The notes under the pieces are model-generated. The model did no database searches. It worked only from the letters and a program-made list of their open reading frames with translations, and had not been told where the DNA came from. Made by a program: the position numbers and the translations under genes. 64,000 nt of DNA from Flavobacterium ardleyense (lineage in GTDB: Bacteria; Bacteroidota; Bacteroidia; Flavobacteriales; Flavobacteriaceae): assembly GCF_033547075.1 (NCBI RefSeq), contig NZ_CP137891.1, positions 1,240,001 to 1,304,000 of the forward strand, in the 5' to 3' direction. Shown piece after piece: positions 7,462-15,589 of the stretch; positions within the stretch are counted from its first letter, which is position 1; the number at the start of each line of letters is the position of its first letter.

Positions 7462-7614
7462 CTAATTCAGTTTTAGATTTTGTTCTTCTCTCGCTTTCTT
7501 TAACAGCAATCCTATTTTAAAGCCTTCAAAATCTCTGTCTAATTCATCTCGTCTGAGCGTTCCTTGTTCGCCGTAGACATTGTCTTTAATGTCTCTCCAA
7601 CTTTTAGTTTCCAT
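7462..7614 (-). pseudogene. Truncated XRE-type antitoxin (N-terminal fragment)
   Basis: This 50-aa frame starts at the ATG at 7614. The segments ERD/RRDEL, FEGFKIGLLLKKAREE and the preceding IKDNVYGEQGT match the N-terminus of HigA/XRE-type antitoxins in Bacteroidetes, where this helix leads into the Cro/C1 helix-turn-helix. Here the protein stops at EEQNLKLN, where the helix-turn-helix should begin, exactly beside the heptamer array at 7425-7459 and the IS. I infer a decayed antitoxin whose C-terminal half was lost. No matching toxin gene is seen next to it; the complete toxin-antitoxin pair at 8802-9404 is of a different type. Confidence 0.6.
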
Positions 7615-7840
7615 AGTTTTTCAGTTCTAAGTTAACGGTTGACAGTTAACAGTAAAGAATGAGTTTCAAATAAGTATTCAAATGCTTTATAAAGATATAA
7701 ATTTTGGAAATAAATTAAAATTTGACGCTGTTTTTTTAATAATTTAAGATACTATCCTCCAAATATTTCAGTAGTTAAAAAGCTTTCAAATTTTCTACTC
7801 ACAATATTTGCTGCGTCAAACGATTCTCGCTCCTAAAAAA

Positions 7841-7875
7841 GCTGATAGCTGACAGCTAAAAGCTTATAGCTAAAA
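7841..7875 (+). repeat. Heptanucleotide array
   Basis: Five units in 7-base register (gctgata, gctgaca, gctaaaa, gcttata, gctaaaa). A smaller related run lies at 7631-7651 (gttaacg, gttgaca, gttaaca). The stretch 7615-8062 holds these arrays and otherwise no gene that I can support. Confidence 0.7.
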
Positions 7876-8025
7876 TTTCAACCAAACACAAAAAGTCCCG
7901 CTAGATACCTTCCAAAGACCAAACTTCTCGCTATCCCAGTTCGTCTTGATAACCTTCTTTCCGCGAAAGCGTAATTTTTCTACTCACAACATTTGTCGCA
8001 CTGAATATTACTCACTCCCACAAAA

Positions 8026-8060
8026 GCTGACCGCTGACCGCTAAAAGCTAACAGCTAAAT
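8026..8060 (+). repeat. Heptanucleotide array at the rsmG promoter
   Basis: Five units in 7-base register (gctgacc, gctgacc, gctaaaa, gctaaca, gctaaat) end two bases before the rsmG -7 box. The array thus covers the position where a -33 TTG would be expected. Confidence 0.75.
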
Positions 8061-8062
8061 CC

Positions 8063-8070
8063 TATCTTTG
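8063..8070 (+). promoter_or_regulatory. -7 box of the rsmG promoter
   Basis: TATCTTTG matches TAnnTTTG perfectly and lies 18 bases upstream of the chosen ATG at 8089. Its place also argues against using the TTG at 8068 as a start codon, since that lies inside this box. The -33 region is occupied by heptamer repeats without a TTG. Confidence 0.65.
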
Positions 8071-8088
8071 CCACAAACATTCTATTTA

Positions 8089-8718
8089 ATGGACGAAATA
8101 CTAAAATACTTTCCAGATTTAAGCCCTTTGCAGATACAGCAATTTGAGCAACTTGAAGATTTGTACAACGATTGGAACGCAAAAATAAATGTGATTTCTC
8201 GAAAAGATATCGATCAGCTTTATCACAAACATATTTTACATTCGCTTGCAATTGCCAAGATTCAGAAGTTTGAACCTGGAACTTATGTGCTTGATGTGGG
8301 TACGGGCGGAGGATTTCCTGGAATTCCGTTGGCAATATTATTTCCAGAAACGAGATTTTATTTGATTGATATTATCTTGAAAAAAATCACTGTCGTAAAA
8401 GCAGTTGCCGAAGCATTGGATCTTAAAAACGTAAAAGCCGAACAGATTCGTGCCGAAAATATAAAAGGAGATTTCGATTTTATTGTGAGTCGCGCCGTTA
8501 CCAATATGCCTGATTTTGTGAGTTGGGTAAAAGACAAAATCAAAAAACAGAACAAACACGATTTGAAAAACGGAATTCTCTATCTAAAAGGAGGAGACCT
8601 TACCGAGGAATTACAGGATTTCCCGAAAGCGACGGAATATAATATTTCGGATTTATTTGAAGGAGAGTTTTTCGAAACTAAGAAAGTTGTTCACGTGCCG
8701 TTGAAGTTTAAGGCTTAG
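8089..8718 (+). CDS. rsmG: 16S rRNA (guanine(527)-N7)-methyltransferase RsmG
   Basis: This is a 209-aa class I SAM-dependent methyltransferase that methylates G527 of 16S rRNA; loss of the enzyme gives low-level streptomycin resistance in other bacteria. The SAM-binding loop VLDVGTGGGFPGIPLA lies at about residues 67-82. The acidic residue YLID follows at the end of strand 2, and the family motif FDFIVSRAVTNM is at about 130-141. The N-terminal segment with NDWNAKINVISRKD is typical of GidB/RsmG. Length is normal. It is transcribed alone from the promoter at 8063-8070, with a toxin-antitoxin pair downstream under its own promoter. Confidence 0.93.
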   Translation: MDEILKYFPDLSPLQIQQFEQLEDLYNDWNAKINVISRKDIDQLYHKHILHSLAIAKIQKFEPGTYVLDVGTGGGFPGIPLAILFPETRFYLIDIILKKITVVKAVAEALDLKNVKAEQIRAENIKGDFDFIVSRAVTNMPDFVSWVKDKIKKQNKHDLKNGILYLKGGDLTEELQDFPKATEYNISDLFEGEFFETKKVVHVPLKFKA

Positions 8719-8771
8719 ATTGGTAAACACTTAACAATTTTTCTGCATTATAATTATTTAAAAAATTTACC

Positions 8772-8796
8772 TATATTTGTATCCAACTAGATACAA
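8772..8796 (+). promoter_or_regulatory. Promoter and likely operator of the toxin-antitoxin pair
   Basis: TATATTTG at 8772-8779 is a perfect -7 box. Overlapping it is a 7-6-7 inverted repeat, TTGTATC (8777-8783) and GATACAA (8790-8796), 5 bases before the toxin ATG. A dyad on the core promoter is what is expected for autorepression by a toxin-antitoxin complex. The regulatory role is inferred. Confidence 0.65.
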
Positions 8797-8801
8797 TTTA
8801 T

Positions 8802-9101
8802 ATGTTTTTAATTGAGAAGACACCTGAATTTGACAAGTGGATGAAGAATCTAAAGGATCTTCAATCTAAAGTGAAGATTTTGATTCGGATTCAGAAATTA
8901 GAAAATGATGAACATTTTGGCGACTGTAAGGTCATTAGCGATGGAATTCGGGAATTGAAAATTAATTTCGGCAAAGGCTATAGAGTTTACTTTAAACGTA
9001 AAGACGGTAAAATCATTATTTTACTAGTTGGTGGAGACAAGTCTACTCAGCAAAAAGACATCGAAAAAGCAAAAGAAATCTGGGAAAAATTAAATAATTA
9101 A
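8802..9101 (+). CDS. RelE/HigB-like toxin (type II addiction module)
   Basis: This is a 99-aa basic protein of the RelE/ParE superfamily, the group often called phage-derived Gp49-like or addiction module killer protein. Visible family features are FDKWMKNLKD near the N-terminus, then GIRELKINFGKGYRVYF and IILLVGGDKSTQQKDIEKA, the usual strand-strand-helix ending. Relatives cleave mRNA on the ribosome; catalytic residues vary and cannot be assigned firmly here. The toxin gene comes first and the antitoxin follows after 6 bp, the order of higBA-type modules. The dyad over the promoter fits autoregulation. The protein is full length and looks intact. Confidence 0.88.
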   Translation: MFLIEKTPEFDKWMKNLKDLQSKVKILIRIQKLENDEHFGDCKVISDGIRELKINFGKGYRVYFKRKDGKIIILLVGGDKSTQQKDIEKAKEIWEKLNN

Positions 9102-9107
9102 TAGAAA

Positions 9108-9404
9108 ATGGAAACTTCAAAATTTGAAATATCAGATTATTTAGATAGCAATGAAATGATTGCTGAATATTTGAATGCGGTATTAGAAGAAGGAGACGAT
9201 TCTGATATAATTACCGCTATTGGTCACGTTGCAAAGGCAATGGGAATGACAAAAATTGCCGATGATACTGGAATGAGTAGGACTAGTTTGTATAAGGCAC
9301 TATCTGAAGGTGCAAAGCCACAATTTGCAACTATTATGAAAGTTTTAAAAGCTGTCGGTGGTCAAATGCAGGTCAATCCTATTCCGTCGAAAAGCGCACT
9401 ATAA
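9108..9404 (+). CDS. HigA-like antitoxin, addiction module antidote
   Basis: This is a 98-aa DNA-binding protein of the addiction module antidote family. The helix-turn-helix covers about residues 46-68 (GMTKIADDTGMSRTSLYKAL), followed by the family phrase GAKPQFATIMKVLKAVG. The N-terminal FEISDYLDSNEMIAEYLNAV is the region that contacts the toxin in relatives. It starts 6 bp after the toxin stop codon, so the two are certainly one transcript and probably translationally coupled. It should neutralise the toxin and repress the promoter through the 20-bp dyad at 8777-8796. Confidence 0.88.
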   Translation: METSKFEISDYLDSNEMIAEYLNAVLEEGDDSDIITAIGHVAKAMGMTKIADDTGMSRTSLYKALSEGAKPQFATIMKVLKAVGGQMQVNPIPSKSAL

Positions 9405-9405
9405 T

Positions 9406-9498
9406 ATGGGAGCTGGCGGACAAAGTGATCATCCACTAAGTGATATTCTATGTCACGAAATGGTAGTTATCCTTTATTTTAGGAATACAAGAAAATGA
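9406..9498 (+). CDS. Mini-ORF with MGAGGQSDHPLSDIL start, likely a gene remnant
   Basis: This 30-codon frame begins 1 base after the antitoxin stop codon. Its first 15 residues resemble the beginning of a small conserved hypothetical protein that I have seen in Bacteroidetes; the rest looks random. It ends with TGA overlapping the ATG of the next gene (ATGA at 9495-9498), an arrangement seen in translational coupling. It could be the truncated start of a longer gene replaced by the next one, or a short leader. The recognition is weak. Confidence 0.3.
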   Translation: MGAGGQSDHPLSDILCHEMVVILYFRNTRK

Positions 9499-10079
9499 AT
9501 AAACATCACTATAAAGATTTGACAATTGAAGTACTCGACGAACCGACTTACAAATTTGGTTCAGCAGACAACAACTTTAATTATTCCAAACATTACTTCG
9601 GTAACGGGGCGACCGAATATCCGACTTCGAAACACGGTATTAAACTTTATCAAGACGGTCAAATCATTGATAATTGCATAGTTATTGGTTCTGGCGGTGC
9701 GACAGTTATCCATCAAAACTCATCACTTCTTGACAAAGACCAATTATTAATATGTTGTTGCGACACTGTGTTTTGTATAACTCTTCCTAACCTTAAAATA
9801 GAATGGAAAACTCAAGCCGACCATGCAACTTGTTATCAAATATTTAAACAACAAGACGAATACATTGTGCACGGAGAACTTCAAGTCGCCAAAATTGACA
9901 AGGATGGAAAAATAAAATGGGAATTTGGTGGCGCGGACATTTTTGTATCCCTAGATAATGAAGAAGAATTTAAAATTGTAAATGACGGAATTTTGCTTAC
10001 TGATTTTGCTAAAACGAAATATAAAATTGACTTTAATGGAAATTTAATGTGGGACACCTACAATCTAGGAAAAGAGTAA
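9495..10079 (+). CDS. Hypothetical protein, strand-rich
   Basis: This is a 194-aa protein without signal peptide or membrane segment. It is rich in short strands that end in tryptophan motifs (LKIEWKTQ, GKIKWEFGG, GNLMWDT), spaced about 50-60 residues apart. That pattern recalls PQQ-like or beta-propeller blades, and also some immunity-type proteins. Three consecutive cysteines (ICCCD) stand at about residues 86-88. I do not recognise a family. It follows a toxin-antitoxin pair and a mini-ORF, with which it overlaps by four bases, so it may belong to the same accessory insertion. The ATG at 9495 is the only reasonable start. Confidence 0.6.
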   Translation: MNKHHYKDLTIEVLDEPTYKFGSADNNFNYSKHYFGNGATEYPTSKHGIKLYQDGQIIDNCIVIGSGGATVIHQNSSLLDKDQLLICCCDTVFCITLPNLKIEWKTQADHATCYQIFKQQDEYIVHGELQVAKIDKDGKIKWEFGGADIFVSLDNEEEFKIVNDGILLTDFAKTKYKIDFNGNLMWDTYNLGKE

Positions 10080-10250
10080 CAGGTAGAATCGTAGTGGCTA
10101 CTGAAGGGTTTTTTTATATTCAAAAGAAAGTTTTTATTATTCTCAAAATTGGATTGGTTCTTCAATAAAAACATAACTTAAAAAGGGCGTTTAAAGATCA
10201 GCAATTAAAACAAAAGTTGGAAGAAGTAGAAAATAATTCAAACGCATAAA

Positions 10251-10286
10251 AAAAAGTCGAATTCCTTTTGGGGAATTCGACTTTTT
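10251..10286. terminator. Bidirectional rho-independent terminator
   Basis: A perfect 15-bp stem, AAAAAGTCGAATTCC (10251-10265) with its complement at 10272-10286, around a 6-base loop. It has A/T tracts on both sides, so it can end both the rightward gene at 9495 and the leftward pruA. Between 10080 and 10250 I see no gene; a stretch at 10172-10249 reads like a short protein tail (FKDQQLKQKLEEVENN) without a start. Confidence 0.85.
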
Positions 10287-10309
10287 CATTATCTAAAACT
10301 TGAACTAAT

Positions 10310-11935
10310 TTAGTCCAAGAAAGAATATCTATAATCTGTAGCTGGTACAAAAGTTTCTTTGATTGTACGTGGAGAAACCCAACGCAAAAGATTCAAAATA
10401 GAACCCGCTTTATCATTTGTTCCAGAAGCTCTAGCACCACCAAAAGGTTGTTGTCCTACAACAGCTCCAGTTGGTTTGTCGTTAATGTAGAAGTTTCCAG
10501 CCGCTCCTTCAAGCGCTTTAGTAGCAACCTCAATTGCGTAACGGTCTTGAGAGAAAATTGCTCCCGTAAGTGCGTAGATAGAAGTTTCGTCAACTAGTTT
10601 TAGAGACTCTTCCCATTTTGCATCTTCGTAAACGTAGATAGTAAGAACCGGTCCAAAAAGTTCCGTTTTCATAGTATCATACTTCGGATTTGTAGTCACA
10701 ATCACGGTAGGCTCAATAAACCAACCTTTAGATTTGTCGTAACCACCACCAACGATAATTTCAGCTTCGTTAGACGCTTTTGCCGCATCAATTGCTTTTG
10801 CAAGTTTGTCAAAAGAAGTTTCAGAAATTACAGAAGATACAAAGTTTTTTGTGTCATCTGGCGCTCCCATTTTAAAAGAAGAAACGTCAGTAACCAATTG
10901 TTTTTTCACATCTTCCCAAAGAGAAGCAGGAATATAAGCACGAGAAGCAGCCGAACATTTTTGTCCTTGGTACTCAAAAGCACCACGAGCTAGAGCTGTA
11001 GCAACCTCAAGTGAATTTGAAGATGGGTGAGCCCATACAAAATCCTTACCACCAGTTTCTCCTACAATACGAGGGTATGTCTTATATTTATTGATGTTTT
11101 GTCCAATTTTAGACCACATAGAATTAAAAACTCCAGTGGATCCAGTAAAGTGAATTCCAGCAAAATCAGGACTGTCAAGAACAGTATCCGTAATCATGGC
11201 GCTATCTCCGTAAATTACGTTGATTACACCTTTTGGTAAACCTGCTTTTTCAAATACTTCTACAATTACTTTAGCAGAATAAATTTGAGTTGCCGCTGGT
11301 TTCCATACCACAACATTCCCCATCAATGCTACTGCTGCAGGAAGATTTCCAGCAATCGAAGTAAAGTTAAAAGGAGTAATTGCGTACACAAATCCTTCTA
11401 GAGGTCTATGCTCAAGACGGTTCCAAATTCCTTCAGAACTTGTTGGTTGCTGAGCATAAATCTCAGTCATAAACTCAACATTGTAACGTAAGAAATCGAT
11501 AAACTCACAAGCCGCATCAATTTCCGCTTGGTGCACAGTTTTTGCCTGAGCAATCATAGACGAAGCATTGATTTTTGCACGGTAAGGTCCCGCAAGCAAT
11601 TCAGCCGCTTTCAAGAAGATAGAAGCACGGTGCTCCCAAGATAATGCCGACCATTTTGTACGCGCTTCTAGTGCAGATGCAATCGCTTTCTCTACAAGAG
11701 GCTTGTCAGCAACGTGGTACTGACCCAAATTATGTTTGTGATCGTATGGTGGGAAAAGTGGTTTTGTATTTCCGGTGCGAATCTCCTCTTGACCAATATA
11801 CAACGGAATATCAACAGTGCTGTTGTACATCGCTTTGTACTCATTCAAAACTTCTTCTCTCTCCTTTGTCCCTGGCGCATAAGATTTTACAACCTCATTA
11901 TACGCTTTAGGCACGCTATAAATTCCTTTTGGCAT
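10310..11935 (-). CDS. pruA: 1-pyrroline-5-carboxylate (L-glutamate gamma-semialdehyde) dehydrogenase
   Basis: This is a 541-aa NAD-dependent aldehyde dehydrogenase, the second step of proline breakdown: glutamate semialdehyde to glutamate. The catalytic cysteine is C327 in EYQGQKCSAASRAY, the general base E293 in VGETGGKD, and the NAD loop FTGSTGVF is at about 263-270. The N-terminus and the GVHxTG-like loops are those of the stand-alone P5C dehydrogenase found in Bacteroidetes and eukaryotes, not the PutA fusion. The C-terminus has the typical GAxxGNFYIN and QPFGGARASGTNDKAG. No proline dehydrogenase is nearby, so the pathway genes are split. It has its own promoter and shares a bidirectional terminator. 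Confidence 0.93.
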   Translation of the reverse strand: MPKGIYSVPKAYNEVVKSYAPGTKEREEVLNEYKAMYNSTVDIPLYIGQEEIRTGNTKPLFPPYDHKHNLGQYHVADKPLVEKAIASALEARTKWSALSWEHRASIFLKAAELLAGPYRAKINASSMIAQAKTVHQAEIDAACEFIDFLRYNVEFMTEIYAQQPTSSEGIWNRLEHRPLEGFVYAITPFNFTSIAGNLPAAVALMGNVVVWKPAATQIYSAKVIVEVFEKAGLPKGVINVIYGDSAMITDTVLDSPDFAGIHFTGSTGVFNSMWSKIGQNINKYKTYPRIVGETGGKDFVWAHPSSNSLEVATALARGAFEYQGQKCSAASRAYIPASLWEDVKKQLVTDVSSFKMGAPDDTKNFVSSVISETSFDKLAKAIDAAKASNEAEIIVGGGYDKSKGWFIEPTVIVTTNPKYDTMKTELFGPVLTIYVYEDAKWEESLKLVDETSIYALTGAIFSQDRYAIEVATKALEGAAGNFYINDKPTGAVVGQQPFGGARASGTNDKAGSILNLLRWVSPRTIKETFVPATDYRYSFLD

Positions 11936-11977
11936 TGTTATTTGTTTAAAGATTTAATACATCAAATTTTTGCTTGG

Positions 11978-11985
11978 CAAAGATA
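11978..11985 (-). promoter_or_regulatory. -7 box of the pruA promoter
   Basis: The minus strand reads TATCTTTG, a perfect TAnnTTTG, 42 bases upstream of the pruA start codon. A TTG lies about 16 bases further upstream, slightly closer than the usual spacing. Confidence 0.6.
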
Positions 11986-12058
11986 CAAAATAGCGCTTAA
12001 ACAATTGCTCATTTAGATAATCAATAACATATTCTTAATTTTCATAGTTTTTTTTTTG

Positions 12059-12217
12059 AAGCTGTTTCCGGCATTTCTCTGCAATTCCTCGGCACAAAAA
12101 CTTTTTTTGCAACGTCACATAAGGATCCCGATAGCTATCGGGACTAAGGTCGCTCTTCTGTGCCGGCAAAAAATAGTTTTGTCGCCTCCGGGATTTCCGC
12201 TCCATTCCGGGCTAGGG
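12059..12217 (-). repeat. Interspersed long-hairpin element, copy 1
   Basis: This non-coding 159-bp element matches the one at 38989-39146 in order and wording: AATTCCTC near one end, a perfect 18-bp palindrome TCCCGATAGCTATCGGGA (12126-12143) followed by CTAAGGTCGCTC, then GGGATTTTCGCT-like text and CTAGGG at the other end. Flanking the palindrome, GCAAAAAAAGTTTT-type sequence pairs with its complement AAAACTATTTTTTGC, so most of the element can fold into one long hairpin. I remember similar segments from Flavobacterium genomes; the function is unknown to me. Confidence 0.65.
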
Positions 12218-12311
12218 CAGTGGTGGTAACATTCAGCTAAATTCTTAAGAACAAATTAGTACCACATCGCCGAATTAATCTGTATTTTCACGGATTATAA
12301 AAATCTTCATT

Positions 12312-14717
12312 ATGAAAATAACTTTTTGTACAATCCTTCTTGTATTTTCTTCGGCACTTTTTGCACAAGAGAATATCAGTTACCAGAAACCGCCAAAAGC
12401 AATTCTGGACCTTGTAGATTATGAGCGTGCGCCATCTGTATTGATGGACACCAAAAAACAGTATATGCTTTTGAGTTACAGAAGCACCTACAAATCCCTC
12501 GACGATTTAAGTCAAGATGATATTCGTCTCGGCGGCTTGCGTATCAATCCAAAAACAAATATTGGAAGCACCGTTACTTACAATAACAACCTTAAAATTC
12601 AAAAGATTGGCGAAGCCAACGCACGTCAAGTACAAGGACTTCCTATCAATCCACAGATTTCGAATGTTGCATGGTCTGCAGACGAAAAGAAAATTGCTTT
12701 TTCAAACACCACTGCTACTGGAGTTGAACTTTGGGTTCTAGACGTAGCATCTGCGCAAGCAAAAAAATTAACCGAATCAATCAGTAATGCCAATGCGGGA
12801 AATCCTTTTAGCTGGTTTTCAGACAATAAACACATCCTTGTCAGAAAGTTGAAAGACGACCGCGCGCCACTGCAAGACAATAAAACCGAATTGCCAACAG
12901 GGCCAATCGTTTCAAACAGCGTTGGACAGAAATCACAAAACCGTACCTACCAGGATTTGCTGAAAAACAAATTGGATGAAGCGAATTTCGAAAACCTGAT
13001 AACTTCAGAAATTATGAAGGTCGCTCTCGACGGTTCTTCAAAAGTTTTCTTGCCGGCAGCAATGTACGTGAACGAAACTTTTTCGCCAGACGGAAACTAC
13101 CTTTTAGTAACTACTATCGAAAAACCTTTTTCGTATGTAGTACCACTTAACAGATTTCCACAGAAAACGACTGTTTACACCGCAGATGGTAAAATGGTAA
13201 AAGTGGTAAACGAATTAGGTCTGAACGAAATAATTCCGAAAGGTTTTATGGCGACTAGACAAGGCAAGCGAATTATGAGTTGGAGATTGGACAAAGCTGC
13301 TTCGTTATATTATGTAGAAGCACTTGACGGCGGAGATCCAGCCAACGAAGTTCCTTTTAGAGACGAAATTTATTCTTGGGATGCGCCATTTACGGCAACT
13401 GCGACTTCTATTGCTAAAACCCCACAGCGTTACGGCGGAATAGTTTGGGGAGACCAAAATCACGCAATCTTAATGGATCAATGGTATGACACTAGAAATG
13501 AAAAAACCTATTTGATCAATCCAAATAACGCTGATCAAAAGGCAGAAGTTTTATACGATTTAAATTCGCAAGACATCTACGCAGATCCTGGACGTTTCCA
13601 AACTAAGAAAAATCAATTCGGAAAAAGAACGCTTGCCATTCGCAACGGAAATTTATTTCTAGTTGGAGATGGTCATACTGCCAAAGGACAATTTCCATTT
13701 GTGGACGAGCTGAATTTAAAAACTAAAAAGACAAAGCGACTTTACCAATCTTCTGATAAAGATAAGTTGGAAAGCGTCCAGACAATTTATGATTTTGATA
13801 AAGGCGAAATTCTAGTTTCTATCGAGTCTAAGAATGAGTTTCCAAATTACTTTCTAAGGTCATACAAAAACAAGAAAGGCAAACCTTTGCGAGTAACAAA
13901 TTTTGCAAATCCATTTGCATCAATCAGCAAAGTACATAAAGAAGTAATTAAGTACAAACGTAAAGATGGAGTCGATTTATCAGGAACATTGTACTTGCCA
14001 ACAGATTATGATGCAAAGAAAAAATACCCATTGCTTATTTGGGCTTACCCAGCAGAATATAAAGACAAAAACTCGGCAGGACAGAGTTCAAAAAATCCAA
14101 ATGAATTCACATTCCCTTATTATGGATCATTTGTATATTGGGTTACTCAAGGTTATGTAGTCCTTGATGATGCCGCTTTTCCAATTATTGGAGAAGGCAC
14201 TACCGAGCCAAATGATACTTTTATTCCACAGTTGGTTGCCAATGCCGAAGCAGCAATTGATGCTGTGGACAAATTAGGATATATTGACCGAACCAAAGTT
14301 GCCGTTGGAGGACACTCGTACGGAGCCTTTATGACTGCGAATCTTCTAACTCACTCGAAGCTTTTCGCTTGCGGAATTGCGAGAAGTGGCGCTTACAATA
14401 GAACATTAACTCCGTTTGGTTTCCAAAGTGAGCAACGTAACTATTGGGAAGCACCAGAAGTTTACAATACTATGTCACCATTTATGAATGCGGACAAAAT
14501 GAAAACTCCAATGCTATTAACCCACGGAGAAGCTGACAACAATCCTGGAACTTTCACACTGCAAACAGAGCGTTATTTCCAAGCCTTAAAAGGTCTCGGA
14601 GCTCCAGTACGAATGGTGATTTTACCAAAAGAAAGCCACGGATATGCTGCCAAAGAAAACATTTTGCACCTATTATGGGAGCAACACGAATTCTTGGAAA
14701 AGTATCTTAAGAACTAG
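12312..14717 (+). CDS. S9 family prolyl oligopeptidase-type peptidase, glutamyl-peptidase-like
   Basis: This is an 801-aa secreted serine peptidase. A signal peptide covers about residues 1-18 (FCTILLVFSSALFAQ). The N-terminal 500 residues form a beta-propeller with WD-like repeats (NVAWSADEKKIAFSN, FSWFSDNKHILV). The alpha/beta hydrolase domain follows from about 545. The catalytic triad is visible: S669 in GGHSYGAF, D742 in GEADNNPG and H776 in ESHGY. The phrase DNNPGTF..Q and overall length resemble the glutamyl endopeptidase-like branch of S9. The likely role is periplasmic breakdown of peptides. It is monocistronic, with a strong terminator 20 bases after the stop. Confidence 0.9.
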   Translation: MKITFCTILLVFSSALFAQENISYQKPPKAILDLVDYERAPSVLMDTKKQYMLLSYRSTYKSLDDLSQDDIRLGGLRINPKTNIGSTVTYNNNLKIQKIGEANARQVQGLPINPQISNVAWSADEKKIAFSNTTATGVELWVLDVASAQAKKLTESISNANAGNPFSWFSDNKHILVRKLKDDRAPLQDNKTELPTGPIVSNSVGQKSQNRTYQDLLKNKLDEANFENLITSEIMKVALDGSSKVFLPAAMYVNETFSPDGNYLLVTTIEKPFSYVVPLNRFPQKTTVYTADGKMVKVVNELGLNEIIPKGFMATRQGKRIMSWRLDKAASLYYVEALDGGDPANEVPFRDEIYSWDAPFTATATSIAKTPQRYGGIVWGDQNHAILMDQWYDTRNEKTYLINPNNADQKAEVLYDLNSQDIYADPGRFQTKKNQFGKRTLAIRNGNLFLVGDGHTAKGQFPFVDELNLKTKKTKRLYQSSDKDKLESVQTIYDFDKGEILVSIESKNEFPNYFLRSYKNKKGKPLRVTNFANPFASISKVHKEVIKYKRKDGVDLSGTLYLPTDYDAKKKYPLLIWAYPAEYKDKNSAGQSSKNPNEFTFPYYGSFVYWVTQGYVVLDDAAFPIIGEGTTEPNDTFIPQLVANAEAAIDAVDKLGYIDRTKVAVGGHSYGAFMTANLLTHSKLFACGIARSGAYNRTLTPFGFQSEQRNYWEAPEVYNTMSPFMNADKMKTPMLLTHGEADNNPGTFTLQTERYFQALKGLGAPVRMVILPKESHGYAAKENILHLLWEQHEFLEKYLKN

Positions 14718-14738
14718 AATTTCAGAACTTTCATATGG

Positions 14739-14768
14739 AAAGCCTCAACATTGTTGAGGCTTTTTTTG
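14739..14768 (+). terminator. Rho-independent terminator of the S9 peptidase gene
   Basis: AGCCTCAACA at 14741-14750 pairs with TGTTGAGGCT ending at 14761, followed by seven T. Confidence 0.85.
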
Positions 14769-15589
14769 TGCAACAACACTTTTTGAAAAGGTATCAAAAA
14801 ATTTAGTAGACAATCTAATTTCCTGTTCAGACTGCCGATTTGCTTTGGCGAGCAGATCATTGATAGATGTAGGTATCCTCTGTGTCGCAGTTGCTTAAAA
14901 AATACTCTTTTGAAGTACTACTAGACCTTAATCATATATACTTTACGGGGGACTAATTATTATTTGCAAAAATCCTTTTAGGACTAATAACAAAGGAAAA
15001 GTAGCCTGATTGAAGTTTTGTTAAAAGAAAGTTTACCAGTACCAACGTGCAATATCCTCCAAATGACAATTTCGTAACAAACCCTAGAGTTTATTGAATA
15101 AAAATCTTTCAAAGGGAAATTAATTTAGTATTAATACTTTTTTTAAGAATTATCGATTTTCAATCAATTCTCAGAAGAAAATTTCATAAAAATTTCTTAC
15201 AAAATATTTGGAAGTAAACGTAAAATTTCTATTAAGTTAAATTTTGTAAATTTTGTTAAAAATATTATAAGGCTTATAGCGCAAGTATAGTGCAATTGGT
15301 CGATAAAAATTTACCGTTCATCGGCAAAATGACTGATTTTTTTATTTTTTCTTAGGGCTTGAAATTCAGTAATCTAGCCGTAAAATATTTTGAAACTTTA
15401 AGATAATTTAACATTTAACATGTAAGAATTCGGAGCTTCTTAGATAATTTTGCCGTTGAAATATTTAGAGATAAAGAAGTTGTCGAATTTGTCTAGCAGC
15501 AGAAAATTTTTACCTATTTCAAATTGCTTTTTATAACCTACATAAATTTAGTGCCCCAAATTCAAAAATTCAATTAATTTTATTTTACT
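14769..15589 (+). other. 820-bp AT-rich intergenic region
   Basis: I see no open frame with coding character, no tRNA and no strong hairpin here. It must hold the promoter of the secreted-protein gene at 15590. The only weak -7-like match is TAAATTTA near 15545, which departs from TAnnTTTG at the last base. Confidence 0.4.
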
